The notes beneath the pieces are model-generated. The model saw nothing but the letters and a program-made list of their open reading frames with translations, made no database searches and was not told the origin of the DNA. Of a DNA stretch of 30,388 nucleotides, positions 6,324-13,407 are shown piece after piece. The position numbers and the translations under genes are program-made. The stretch's first letter is position 1, and the number at the start of each line of letters is the position of its first letter. The stretch is from the NCBI GenBank assembly GCA_023419055.1, contig JAEZYO010000687.1, positions 1 through 30,388 on the forward strand, in the 5' to 3' direction. The stretch comes from Pseudomonadota bacterium (GTDB lineage Bacteria > Myxococcota > Polyangia > Polyangiales > Polyangiaceae).

Positions 6324-7792
6324 CAGCACCACCTCACTCGCAGGCGATACGTGACGAGCGTCGAGCCACGCGCGGGCACGGTCACGTTGAATTTGAAGCT
6401 CTTCGCGTCTTCACGCTTGGCGGGGTGGCTGCTGTCGACGACCTCCCAGTCGCCGTTCGCGGGCTCGACGATCTCGACGTCCTGGACCGCGTCCTTGGCG
6501 TTCGAGATCTTGATCTCCCAGGTGCTCTCGCTGCCGCACGAGCCGAGCGTGCGCCAGGTCATCTGCTTGCGATCCGCGAGCACGTCGAAGGCCTCCCCGA
6601 GCTTGATCTCGATCTCCTCGTCGCGCGGCGTGTGGTCGATGGCGTCTTCACCCACGAACTGGCGCGAGCCACCCTGGTCCGCCTTGTACACGCGCACCAC
6701 GCCCTTCGGCAGCGGCTGACCGAGCCCCTGCTTCTCGCTGTTGGTGAGCTTCACGTACACGCCGAACTTCTGCTTCGGCGGCAGCGTCCCGACCTGGTTC
6801 CGGAAGTACCACTCCTCTCCACGGAGTGAGAGGATCTTCTTTATCCCGATGCCTTGCGCGTCGAGCAGGCGCACCTGCTTTCGCTCTTTGTCGAGCAGGT
6901 CCGTGTTTCGCTGGAGCGAGTACAGGTGGTACTCGAAGAGCGACTCCTGCTTGAACTGGGGGGCCGGCGCCGCCATGGGCATGGCCTCCTCCATCATGAC
7001 GGGCGCCATGGGAGGAGGCGGCGGGGCGACGCGCTGCACGTCACCGGCCACGAGCTTGAGCTCGGCGTTCTCGTAGCTGGTGCCGGTGTTGTTCTCGAGC
7101 GTGACCCAGCCCGCCAGATCACCCTGTTTGTCGTCGGGTGAGAGCAGGAGCACGTAGTCTGCCTTCCAGCCGAGGTTCCGCGTGAGGTAGGTCACCTCTA
7201 GCTTCTGCTTCGCGGCCCCACTCGAAAGCAGCCAGACCAAGGTCGGCTTGGGGAGCAGGTTCGGCGGCACCTCCGGGAACAGGAAACGACCGCCGTAGTT
7301 CGTGACGATCTCGCCGTCGATCTTGAGGACCGGCCCGCCTTCGATGGCGATGAGCTCCGCGTCCTTGATCTCGTCGGTGCCGAGCTTCTGGTTGTAGCGC
7401 GCGACCCGGAGCTTCTTGCCGACGTACTTCTTGAGCAGCGTCTCCGGGCTCAGGAGGTCGTAGCGGTAATTCTGCTCGAGCACGCTGAGACCAGCGGGAT
7501 CGGTCAGGCTCTTGATCTGAACCGTCTCGGGTTCGATGTGGGCCGACACGTCCGCGTACGCGAGCTCGACCCGGCCTTCGCCCAGGGCAACGCTGCGCTC
7601 CTCGCGGACGAGGCCGAAGTTGTCGTTGTAGATGGTGACCGCCACTCGCTCTCTCGAGCTCGCCTGGGACGAGCTCTTGGTCGCGGGGCCGTCGGTTTCG
7701 GGGGCCTTCGCCGGCGTTCCGCCGCAAGCGAGGGCCAAGAGAAGGGCACTCGCGCACAAGGTCCGCGAGGCAATCGGCTTGGTTTTGATCAT
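6323..7792 (-). CDS. DUF4139 (MuiA-like) lipoprotein, copy 1
   Basis: This 489-residue protein is the first of two tandem DUF4139 genes. The N-terminus (SALLLALACGG, Cys23) looks like a lipoprotein signal with an imperfect lipobox, followed by a Ser/Thr-rich linker. The conserved body starts VAVTIYNDNFGLVREERSV and shares KPTLVWLL, NNTGTSYENAELKLVAGDV, LPKGVVRVYKADQGG, DHTPRDE, LGSCGSES and the final RVRWC with copy 2. It differs by a Pro/Met/Ala-rich insertion (PPPPPMAPVMMEEAMPMAAP) after the VAGDV strand. The gene ends in TGATG, coupling it to copy 2. A short divergent region (7793-7947) separates it from proB. Family function is not established; an envelope role is inferred from export and the mucoidy link of the family name. 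Confidence 0.92.
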   Translation of the reverse strand: MIKTKPIASRTLCASALLLALACGGTPAKAPETDGPATKSSSQASSRERVAVTIYNDNFGLVREERSVALGEGRVELAYADVSAHIEPETVQIKSLTDPAGLSVLEQNYRYDLLSPETLLKKYVGKKLRVARYNQKLGTDEIKDAELIAIEGGPVLKIDGEIVTNYGGRFLFPEVPPNLLPKPTLVWLLSSGAAKQKLEVTYLTRNLGWKADYVLLLSPDDKQGDLAGWVTLENNTGTSYENAELKLVAGDVQRVAPPPPPMAPVMMEEAMPMAAPAPQFKQESLFEYHLYSLQRNTDLLDKERKQVRLLDAQGIGIKKILSLRGEEWYFRNQVGTLPPKQKFGVYVKLTNSEKQGLGQPLPKGVVRVYKADQGGSRQFVGEDAIDHTPRDEEIEIKLGEAFDVLADRKQMTWRTLGSCGSESTWEIKISNAKDAVQDVEIVEPANGDWEVVDSSHPAKREDAKSFKFNVTVPARGSTLVTYRLRVRWC

Positions 7793-7913
7793 CGAGACTC
7801 GTCCTCGAAAACGTGGGGCAGCTTCACCCCTTACAGTTCGCGATTCAGGCCGGCAACGCGGGCCCGTTCCGTTTCAGCACGGCTGTCCGAGCGACTTTGC
7901 CCGAATTCGCCGT

Positions 7914-7927
7914 CGGCCAAGTGGCCG
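7914..7927. promoter_or_regulatory. perfect palindrome upstream of proB
   Basis: CGGCCA-AG-TGGCCG is a 14-base inverted repeat directly followed by TATGGTATTGA, which could hold the -10 of proB. It sits in the 155-bp region between divergent genes, so a repressor site is plausible; a short leader hairpin is the alternative. Confidence 0.45.
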
Positions 7928-7947
7928 TATGGTATTGATGCGCCGCC

Positions 7948-9039
7948 TTGACCGCACGCAGCGCGCTTCACCACGCCCGACGCATCATCATCAAGATCGG
8001 GTCGCGTACCCTGACCACCGACGCCGACCTGATCCCGCGCCTCGCGCGTCAGATCGCCGGGCTCACGAGCTCGAAGCGCTCGTTCGTGATCGTGTCGAGC
8101 GGGGCCATCGCGATCGGCTACTCCCGGCTCGGCTACAAGACGCGACCGAAGGAGGTCGCTCGACTCCAGGCTGCAGCCGCGGCGGGGCAAAGCGTCCTGA
8201 TGCGCCGTTGGGACGAGGCCTTTCACGCCGAGGGACTTACCGTCGCGCAGGTCCTCCTCACGCACGCCGACTTGGCGGATCGCGAACGGCTGAACAATGC
8301 CCGGGACGCGCTCGCGGCGCTGCTCGAGGCCGGCGCCGTCCCCATCATCAACGAGAACGACACCGTCGCGACGGAGGAGATCCGGTTCGGAGACAACGAC
8401 CAGCTCTCGGCGATGGTGGTCCCGCTCATCGGTTGCGACTTGCTCGTCCTCCTCACCGACGTCGAGGGAGTGCTGGACGGGGAGGGAGTCCGCATCCCGA
8501 TCATGGCGCCCGACCAACAGGTGCTCACCCGAGCAGGTAACTCGGATCGCATCGGCTCAGGCGGCATCACGAGCAAGGTGGAGTCGGCGCGCCGCGCCAG
8601 CCGCTCCGGGGCCAATGTGGTGATCGCGCCCGCTTCGCACCCCTCCATCATCACGGAGCTCGTCTCCGGAGCGGACGTCGGGACGCTCTTTCCTCGCGTG
8701 GGCTTGCCCCTTCGAGCCAGAAAGCACTGGATCGCCTTCACGCTGCGCCCGCGGGGCACGTTGATCCTCGACGACGGGGCGGTCAGAGCGCTCGCCGCCG
8801 GCAAGAACAGTCTCTTGCCCATCGGAGTGCTCGGCGTGCGCGGCCAGTTCAACCCCGGTGACGCGGTGCGCTTGGTCGCCATCGACGGCACTGAAATCGG
8901 GCGTGGCTTGACTCGCCTCGGCGCGCTCGACGTCGCGCGCTCCGCCGGGAAAAAAGGCGCCGAGCTCGAGAACGTTTTCGGCAACGGTGGCTCGGACGCC
9001 GTCGTCGTGCACAAAGACGATCTGGTCGTCCAACCCTGA
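7948..9039 (+). CDS. proB: glutamate 5-kinase
   Basis: ProB phosphorylates glutamate with ATP to glutamyl 5-phosphate, the first step of proline synthesis, in the cytoplasm. The 363-residue length is usual for the two-domain form. The amino-acid-kinase domain shows RIIIKIGSRTLT, VIVSSGAIAIG, AGQSVLMRRW, NARDAL, INENDTVATEEIRFGDNDQLSAMV and LLTDVEGVLDG, then SGGITSKVESAR. The C-terminal PUA domain (about 270-360) includes GTLILDDGA, VGV-type FNPGDAVRL and IGRGLT. Translation apparently starts at TTG 7948: an in-frame TGA at 7936-7938 excludes anything earlier and no ATG or GTG precedes the RIIIK strand. No proA or obg lies beside it, unlike many bacterial proB loci. Feedback inhibition by proline is a family trait. 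Confidence 0.95.
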   Translation: MTARSALHHARRIIIKIGSRTLTTDADLIPRLARQIAGLTSSKRSFVIVSSGAIAIGYSRLGYKTRPKEVARLQAAAAAGQSVLMRRWDEAFHAEGLTVAQVLLTHADLADRERLNNARDALAALLEAGAVPIINENDTVATEEIRFGDNDQLSAMVVPLIGCDLLVLLTDVEGVLDGEGVRIPIMAPDQQVLTRAGNSDRIGSGGITSKVESARRASRSGANVVIAPASHPSIITELVSGADVGTLFPRVGLPLRARKHWIAFTLRPRGTLILDDGAVRALAAGKNSLLPIGVLGVRGQFNPGDAVRLVAIDGTEIGRGLTRLGALDVARSAGKKGAELENVFGNGGSDAVVVHKDDLVVQP

Positions 9040-9200
9040 TCGTCGGCGCTCGCGTTTCACGAGGAGCTACGACGAAACGATCGAGCGACTCGCGTCCTCA
9101 CCCTGCGTTGTAGGGAAATCGACCACCTAGCGCAAAGCAACTGCCGTATCGCTCTAGGCGAGTGATGTGGGATTTGAGAAAGTAGCTCTCCGACCAAGCC

Positions 9201-9217
9201 ACACACTAGTCGTGTGT
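9201..9217. promoter_or_regulatory. inverted repeat upstream of the serine protease gene
   Basis: ACACAC (9201-9206) and GTGTGT (9212-9217) flank TAGTC, with outer TCCGA (9189-9193) and TCGGA (9217-9221) arms. It lies about 80 bases before the protease start in a 250-bp intergenic region that holds no gene. It is a candidate operator or leader hairpin; nothing identifies the regulator. Confidence 0.35.
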
Positions 9218-9293
9218 CGGAACTTCAGAAGACGGCGGTTGTCGGGAGTTGAGTCGACGCATGCAGCAGCCTATGGCGGCGGGCCGGAGCGGA

Positions 9294-10175
9294 ATGGTCC
9301 CAACGATTCGGTGCAGGCGGGGGTCTGTTTTTCGGCACCTTTCCTTATCGATATCGGCGTTGAGCCTACTTTTGACCTCGGCGAGCGGGTGCGCGCGCTT
9401 CGGGAAGAAAGCCAAAGGCTCCGAAGGAGTGGCGCAGCCCGCGGCATTTCGCGAAGCCGAGGAGCGGGACGAGCCCGATGTTCAGCCGATCGCCCTCGCC
9501 CAGGACGATGACTTCATCGTCCGGGTCGTGGCCGGCACCGTCACCTGCTCCGGCGCGTTGATCCAGGAAAACCAGGTGTTGACCGCTCACCACTGCGTCG
9601 CCAAGCGCGGAAAGAGCGGAGAAATGCTGAGCCATGACGTGCGTCCCGAGACGGTGCGGGTCGAGCTCGGCGGCGATCACTTCGCCTGGGGAGAGGTCGG
9701 AGTGAAAGCCATCCTCACCCCCCCTTGCGGTCACGCAGCGGGAGAGGGCGACATCGCGATCCTCGTCCTCGAGCGAACGCTGGTCGGCGTGCCTACGCGC
9801 GCTCCTCGCCTCGACTCGCCGCCAGTCGCGGGAGAACCCATCGAACCCGTGGGGTTCGGTCGCTGCGTCTACTCGAGCAACGTCATCCGTCGCTCCCTCC
9901 GCAAGGGTGGAGAGGTGGACAAGCTGATGCCGTCCCGCTTCCAGCTCCTCGCGAACATCTGCCCGGGTGATTCCGGGGGCCCCGCGCTCGACGCCCGCAC
10001 CGGTGAGATCGTGGGCGTCATCTCGGCGAGCGTGATGGATTCGAACGAGGCCACGGTCGGCCGCTCGGAGTTCACGCGCCTCGACGCGTGGCGTTCGCTG
10101 TTCGCTCAGGCGCAGCTGGTTTCGGAGGGCCTCAGCCCGACCGAACTCCCGCCCCTCGAGTGCAGTTCGCACTGA
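9294..10175 (+). CDS. trypsin-like (S1) serine protease, probable lipoprotein
   Basis: A 293-residue exported trypsin-fold protease. From ATG 9294 the N-terminus has basic residues, a hydrophobic SLSISALSLLLTSA core and SGC (Cys33), a lipoprotein-like signal with an imperfect lipobox. The triad is visible: LTAHHCV (His100), GEGDIAIL (Asp153) and CPGDSGGPA (Ser227). Cys85/Cys101 and Cys191/Cys223 are placed for the usual disulfides. I prefer ATG 9294 because GGAG at 9286-9289 precedes it; TTG 9249, ATG 9261 and ATG 9273 are in-frame alternatives that would lengthen the n-region. It appears to lack a long propeptide. Substrate is unknown. The signal peptidase homologue begins 26 bases later on the same strand, so the two may be co-transcribed. 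Confidence 0.88.
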   Translation: MVPTIRCRRGSVFRHLSLSISALSLLLTSASGCARFGKKAKGSEGVAQPAAFREAEERDEPDVQPIALAQDDDFIVRVVAGTVTCSGALIQENQVLTAHHCVAKRGKSGEMLSHDVRPETVRVELGGDHFAWGEVGVKAILTPPCGHAAGEGDIAILVLERTLVGVPTRAPRLDSPPVAGEPIEPVGFGRCVYSSNVIRRSLRKGGEVDKLMPSRFQLLANICPGDSGGPALDARTGEIVGVISASVMDSNEATVGRSEFTRLDAWRSLFAQAQLVSEGLSPTELPPLECSSH

Positions 10176-10201
10176 ACGTCCGCGTTTGGTAGCCTGACCT
10201 G

Positions 10202-10843
10202 ATGAGGGCCGTTGCCCGCGCGCTGCTCTGGATCGTCGGTACCCTCGCCGTCCTGATCGGGCTCGCGCGCGCAGTCGCCATCCGCTGGTGGCAGATTCCA
10301 AGCGACGACGTCTACTTGAGCGCTTCGCTGGCTCCGACCCTCCAGGGCGGCGACACCATCCTCCTGTGGAGGCTGACGAAGCCCGATCTCGGGGATCTCG
10401 TCATGTGCCCCGAACCCAAGCACCCGGAGCGCGTCGTCATCGGACGCATTGCTGCCGAGGGTGGCCAGACGATTCGCGTCGAGGGGACGCGTGTCACCGT
10501 CGACGGCAAATCCCTTCCCGTCGAGTCGAGCTGCCTCGAGGATTCGTTCGTCACGAGCGACCCCCAAACCGGCATTTCGCAGGAGCAGCGTTGTCAGCTC
10601 GAGGTCATGGGGGGGAGAACGCACCCTCGCGGTTCGGCGTCGGGTCCCACCGCGCCCCTCCCCGTAGAGGCGACGGTACCCGAAGACATGGTCTACCTCG
10701 TGAGCGACAACCGTCAGTTCCCGTACGACTCGCGAGACTACGGCCCGGTCGACCGCGTGCTCTGCAGCGAGACCGTCGTGTTTCGGCTCGTGGGCGCGAA
10801 GGGCTTCGGTGATAGCGCGACTCGCTTCACTGCGACCCGGTAG
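10202..10843 (+). CDS. signal peptidase I (S26) homologue lacking the catalytic lysine
   Basis: This 213-residue protein has one N-terminal membrane helix (about 4-26) and an S26 signal-peptidase body. The serine box is present (SASLAPTL, Ser42), as are GD (PDLGDLV), and the C-terminal box SDNR (168-171) with DSRDYGPV. In the box where family members read K-R-V-V-G-x-P-G-D, this one reads VIGRIAAEGGQTI, putting glycine (about residue 81) at the position of the general-base lysine. It may therefore be inactive, use another residue, or be a specialised homologue; a normal lepB is expected elsewhere. A two-cysteine insert (Cys111, Cys131) separates the boxes. ATG 10202 is the natural start. It follows the serine protease and precedes the FHA gene. 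Confidence 0.8.
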   Translation: MRAVARALLWIVGTLAVLIGLARAVAIRWWQIPSDDVYLSASLAPTLQGGDTILLWRLTKPDLGDLVMCPEPKHPERVVIGRIAAEGGQTIRVEGTRVTVDGKSLPVESSCLEDSFVTSDPQTGISQEQRCQLEVMGGRTHPRGSASGPTAPLPVEATVPEDMVYLVSDNRQFPYDSRDYGPVDRVLCSETVVFRLVGAKGFGDSATRFTATR

Positions 10844-10919
10844 ACAAAAAAGCTCGATTGCAAACGTTCAGCAACTCTTGACCGACGGGGACGCCCCTCG
10901 TACGTTGGCCGGACGTCGG

Positions 10920-11960
10920 ATGGCTCTCGACAAGTTCGAGGTGGGCATCGCGTGCGGCCGATGCGATGCGTTCTCGGCCATGGGAGCAGCGACCTGTCTC
11001 TCCTGCGGCAACGCGCTGGGCCTTTTTTCGACCGGTCAGCCAATCCGAGTTGCCCCGGTTCGCGAAAGCGTCGCCGAGGAATCGCATTCCCTCAGCGTCG
11101 AAACTAGTGTTCGCTTGGCGACTGCCCCCGAACCGCAAGAAGATGCGGGGGCAAGTAGTCGCCCTGAGGAGAAGCCGATGGACCAAGCCAGGTACTACGT
11201 CTGCGAGTCGTGCATGACCCCCGTGCCGAGCGGGCACAAGTTCTGTGGACGTTGCGGGAGCCCGGTTCCCGAATCGATCCTCACCCTGCACGCGAGCTTC
11301 TACAGCGACATGCAGGATCCGGCGAAGGCTCGGCTGATCCTGATCCGCGGCGAAGGGATGGACGGGCTCTCCTATCATCTCAAAGCGGATCAACACCTCG
11401 TCGGGCGCGCCGGTCAGGTCGAGTTCCCCGACGATCCGTTCGTCTCGCCCAAGCACGCGAATTTCTTCTACCGAGACGATCGCCTCGTCGTGCGCGACGA
11501 AGGTTCGCTCAACGGCGTCTACTTCCGCATCCGCGGCACGGTCGAGATCGTCCCTGGCGACACCTTCCTTGCCGGCGAGCAGGTGTTCCGCCTCGATCCG
11601 ACTCCGCGCGCCTCCGACGGCGCCGAAGCCGACGGCACTTACTTCTACTCTTCGCCGAAGTACCCGAGCGCCTTCCGCTTGAACCAGGTGCTCGAAGGCG
11701 GCGCGATCGGCATGACCGTGTGCGCCCGCGGCTCGACGCTCCAGATCGGGCGTGAAGACGGTGACCTGAACTTCCCGGGCGACCTCTTCATGTCCGCGAA
11801 GCACTGCACGGTGGAGGAGCGCGAGGGGAAGTACTTCCTCACCGACCTCGACAGCCGCAACGGCACCTACGTGCGCATCAAGGCGGAGAAGGCCCTCGCC
11901 CACGGCGACTACGTCTTCATCGGTCGACGCCTCCTGCGCGTCGAGATGAACTCGAACTGA
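10920..11960 (+). CDS. zinc-ribbon and double FHA domain protein
   Basis: A 346-residue cytoplasmic protein with two zinc ribbons and two phosphothreonine-binding FHA domains. Ribbon 1 uses Cys12/Cys15 and Cys26/Cys29; ribbon 2 uses Cys95/Cys98 and Cys109/Cys112 (CESC...CGRC), separated by a Ser/Glu-rich linker. FHA1 (about 137-225) has VGRAG, VSPKHANF and SLNGVY; FHA2 (about 252-343) has IGREDGD, MSAKHCTV and DSRNGTYVRI. The SxxH and NG signature residues are kept in both, so both may bind phosphopeptides. Myxobacteria use such proteins downstream of Ser/Thr kinases; the kinase partner is not in this window. ATG 10920 is chosen because the conserved sequence begins with it; the longer frame upstream looks non-coding. 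A strong terminator follows. Confidence 0.92.
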   Translation: MALDKFEVGIACGRCDAFSAMGAATCLSCGNALGLFSTGQPIRVAPVRESVAEESHSLSVETSVRLATAPEPQEDAGASSRPEEKPMDQARYYVCESCMTPVPSGHKFCGRCGSPVPESILTLHASFYSDMQDPAKARLILIRGEGMDGLSYHLKADQHLVGRAGQVEFPDDPFVSPKHANFFYRDDRLVVRDEGSLNGVYFRIRGTVEIVPGDTFLAGEQVFRLDPTPRASDGAEADGTYFYSSPKYPSAFRLNQVLEGGAIGMTVCARGSTLQIGREDGDLNFPGDLFMSAKHCTVEEREGKYFLTDLDSRNGTYVRIKAEKALAHGDYVFIGRRLLRVEMNSN

Positions 11961-11972
11961 CCGGCAAAAGCG

Positions 11973-12012
11973 CGAGCCGAGCGGCCTTCGGAAGGGTCGC
12001 TCGGCTCGGTTT
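11973..12012. terminator. bidirectional intrinsic terminator between convergent genes
   Basis: CGAGCCGAGCG (11973-11983) pairs perfectly with CGCTCGGCTCG (11998-12008), and inner CCTT/AAGG (11985-11988 with 11992-11995) extends the stem. GTTTC follows on the plus strand and a TTTTG run follows on the minus strand (AAAA at 11966-11969). It sits between the FHA gene and the minus-strand nucleotidyltransferase, serving both. Confidence 0.8.
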
Positions 12013-12024
12013 CGAAACCGACGC

Positions 12025-13407
12025 TCAGCGACGCCGACGGCGGCGGCGCTTACCGCCGTTGCCCGCGGCCGGTGCCGCGCTGACCACGGCGCTCTCGAGC
12101 TCGCCTTCCGGGGCAGCGGCGCTCTCGCCCGAGTCTTCGTTGCCGTGCGCGGCGGCGTAGAGATCCGCCACCTCCGCCGCGAGCGGGTACAGGTTCGTGC
12201 GCGCGAAGCGTCCCACTCGCCCGGTCTGGAGACGCGGGAGGATCGCTCCGATGCGGCGCACCGGCTCCGCGATGCGCCGGGGCACGTTGAGGCGATCCAC
12301 GATCGTGTCGAGGAACTCCACCGCGGACTCGACGCGGTCTTTCTGGCCGGCGCACGCCTCGAGCAGCGGTTCGAGCAGGAGCGCCGCGACCATGACGATG
12401 TCGTCCGGCGGGCCGTCGCTCGAGCGAGTCCGCGCGTCCACCTCGGAGAGCAGCCGCCAGACCGCGGCGTCTTCCTCGTCGCGATCGGCGAGGTACGTCG
12501 AGAGCTCGGGCAAGAGGATGTCGAGCACGCCCGTCTCCCACGCGAGCCAGATCGAGCGATGCGCGGCCCCTCCGCGGAGCAGGCGCAGCACCTCTTCGAA
12601 CAGGCGGGGACGCGCGGCGCGGCGGAGCGCTCCGCGACAGAGCACGATGGCGTCGTAAACCTCGGGAGATATCCCGAAATCGATGCGCGCGCTGAACTTG
12701 ATCGCGCGCAGGATCCGCACGGGGTCCTCCTGGAAGCGCACGACCGGATCGCCGATGGTGTGAACGGTCCGGCGCTCGATGTCCGGCATGCCGCCGACCC
12801 AGTCGATCACCACCCGGCGCTCGAGATCGTAAAAGAGCCCGTTGATGGTGAAGTCGCGGCGCGCGGCGTCCTCGTCGGCGTCGCCGAAGACGTTGTCGTT
12901 CTTGATCAGGAGATCGCTCGCGCCGGACTCGTCCTCGGCCTGGGGCGCGCGACGGAAGGTCGCGGTCTCGATGACCTTGCCTCCCCCGAACAGCACGTGA
13001 ACGAGCTTGAAGCGCCGGCCGATGATGCGGGAGTTGCGGAACAGGCGCCGCACGTCGTCGGGTCGCGCGCTCGTCGCCACGTCGAAGTCCTTCGGCGAGC
13101 GCCCGACGAGCAGGTCGCGGACACAGCCCCCGACCAGGTACGCCTCGTACCCGTGGCGTGAAAGCCGCCGCACCACCTTGGCCGCGTCGGGGTCGATTCG
13201 CCCCTCCTCGAACTCGACCGGATACACGACCGGCTCGGTGTCGAACGAAGCCTCCCCCGAAGACTCTTCATCGAGCTCGTACGGCTCGTCGTCGGACACC
13301 TGCTCCTCCAAATCGAGCTCGGTTTCCGTGGCCGCGTCGTCGGAAGCCATGGAAGGCATGGGTGAGGGGGTCTTCTCTACCCTAACTAGCACACGCCTTG
13401 TGTCCAT
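12025..13407 (-). CDS. pcnB: poly(A) polymerase / CCA tRNA nucleotidyltransferase family protein
   Basis: A 460-residue class II nucleotidyltransferase. After an acidic N-terminal extension (about 1-70) comes AYLVGGCVRDLLVGRSPKDF with the catalytic GDxD-equivalent DFDVAT, then RRDFTINGLFYD and the RNA-binding helix EDPVRILRAIKFSARI. The C-terminal third is poorly conserved and ends in a run of arginines, typical of PcnB, which adds poly(A) tails that mark RNA for decay; a CCA-adding role cannot be excluded from sequence alone. The ATG at 13407 overlaps the stop of the upstream S41 protease (TGATG), so I prefer it over inner ATGs at 13359 and 13350. The 3' end faces a long bidirectional terminator. 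Confidence 0.88.
   Translation of the reverse strand: MDTRRVLVRVEKTPSPMPSMASDDAATETELDLEEQVSDDEPYELDEESSGEASFDTEPVVYPVEFEEGRIDPDAAKVVRRLSRHGYEAYLVGGCVRDLLVGRSPKDFDVATSARPDDVRRLFRNSRIIGRRFKLVHVLFGGGKVIETATFRRAPQAEDESGASDLLIKNDNVFGDADEDAARRDFTINGLFYDLERRVVIDWVGGMPDIERRTVHTIGDPVVRFQEDPVRILRAIKFSARIDFGISPEVYDAIVLCRGALRRAARPRLFEEVLRLLRGGAAHRSIWLAWETGVLDILLPELSTYLADRDEEDAAVWRLLSEVDARTRSSDGPPDDIVMVAALLLEPLLEACAGQKDRVESAVEFLDTIVDRLNVPRRIAEPVRRIGAILPRLQTGRVGRFARTNLYPLAAEVADLYAAAHGNEDSGESAAAPEGELESAVVSAAPAAGNGGKRRRRRRR

Noticed and set aside
10809..10919. N-terminal extension of the FHA protein
   Set aside because: The extra residues come from a region overlapping the previous gene's end and lack the zinc-ribbon-type conservation; ATG 10920 directly precedes the first conserved sequence.
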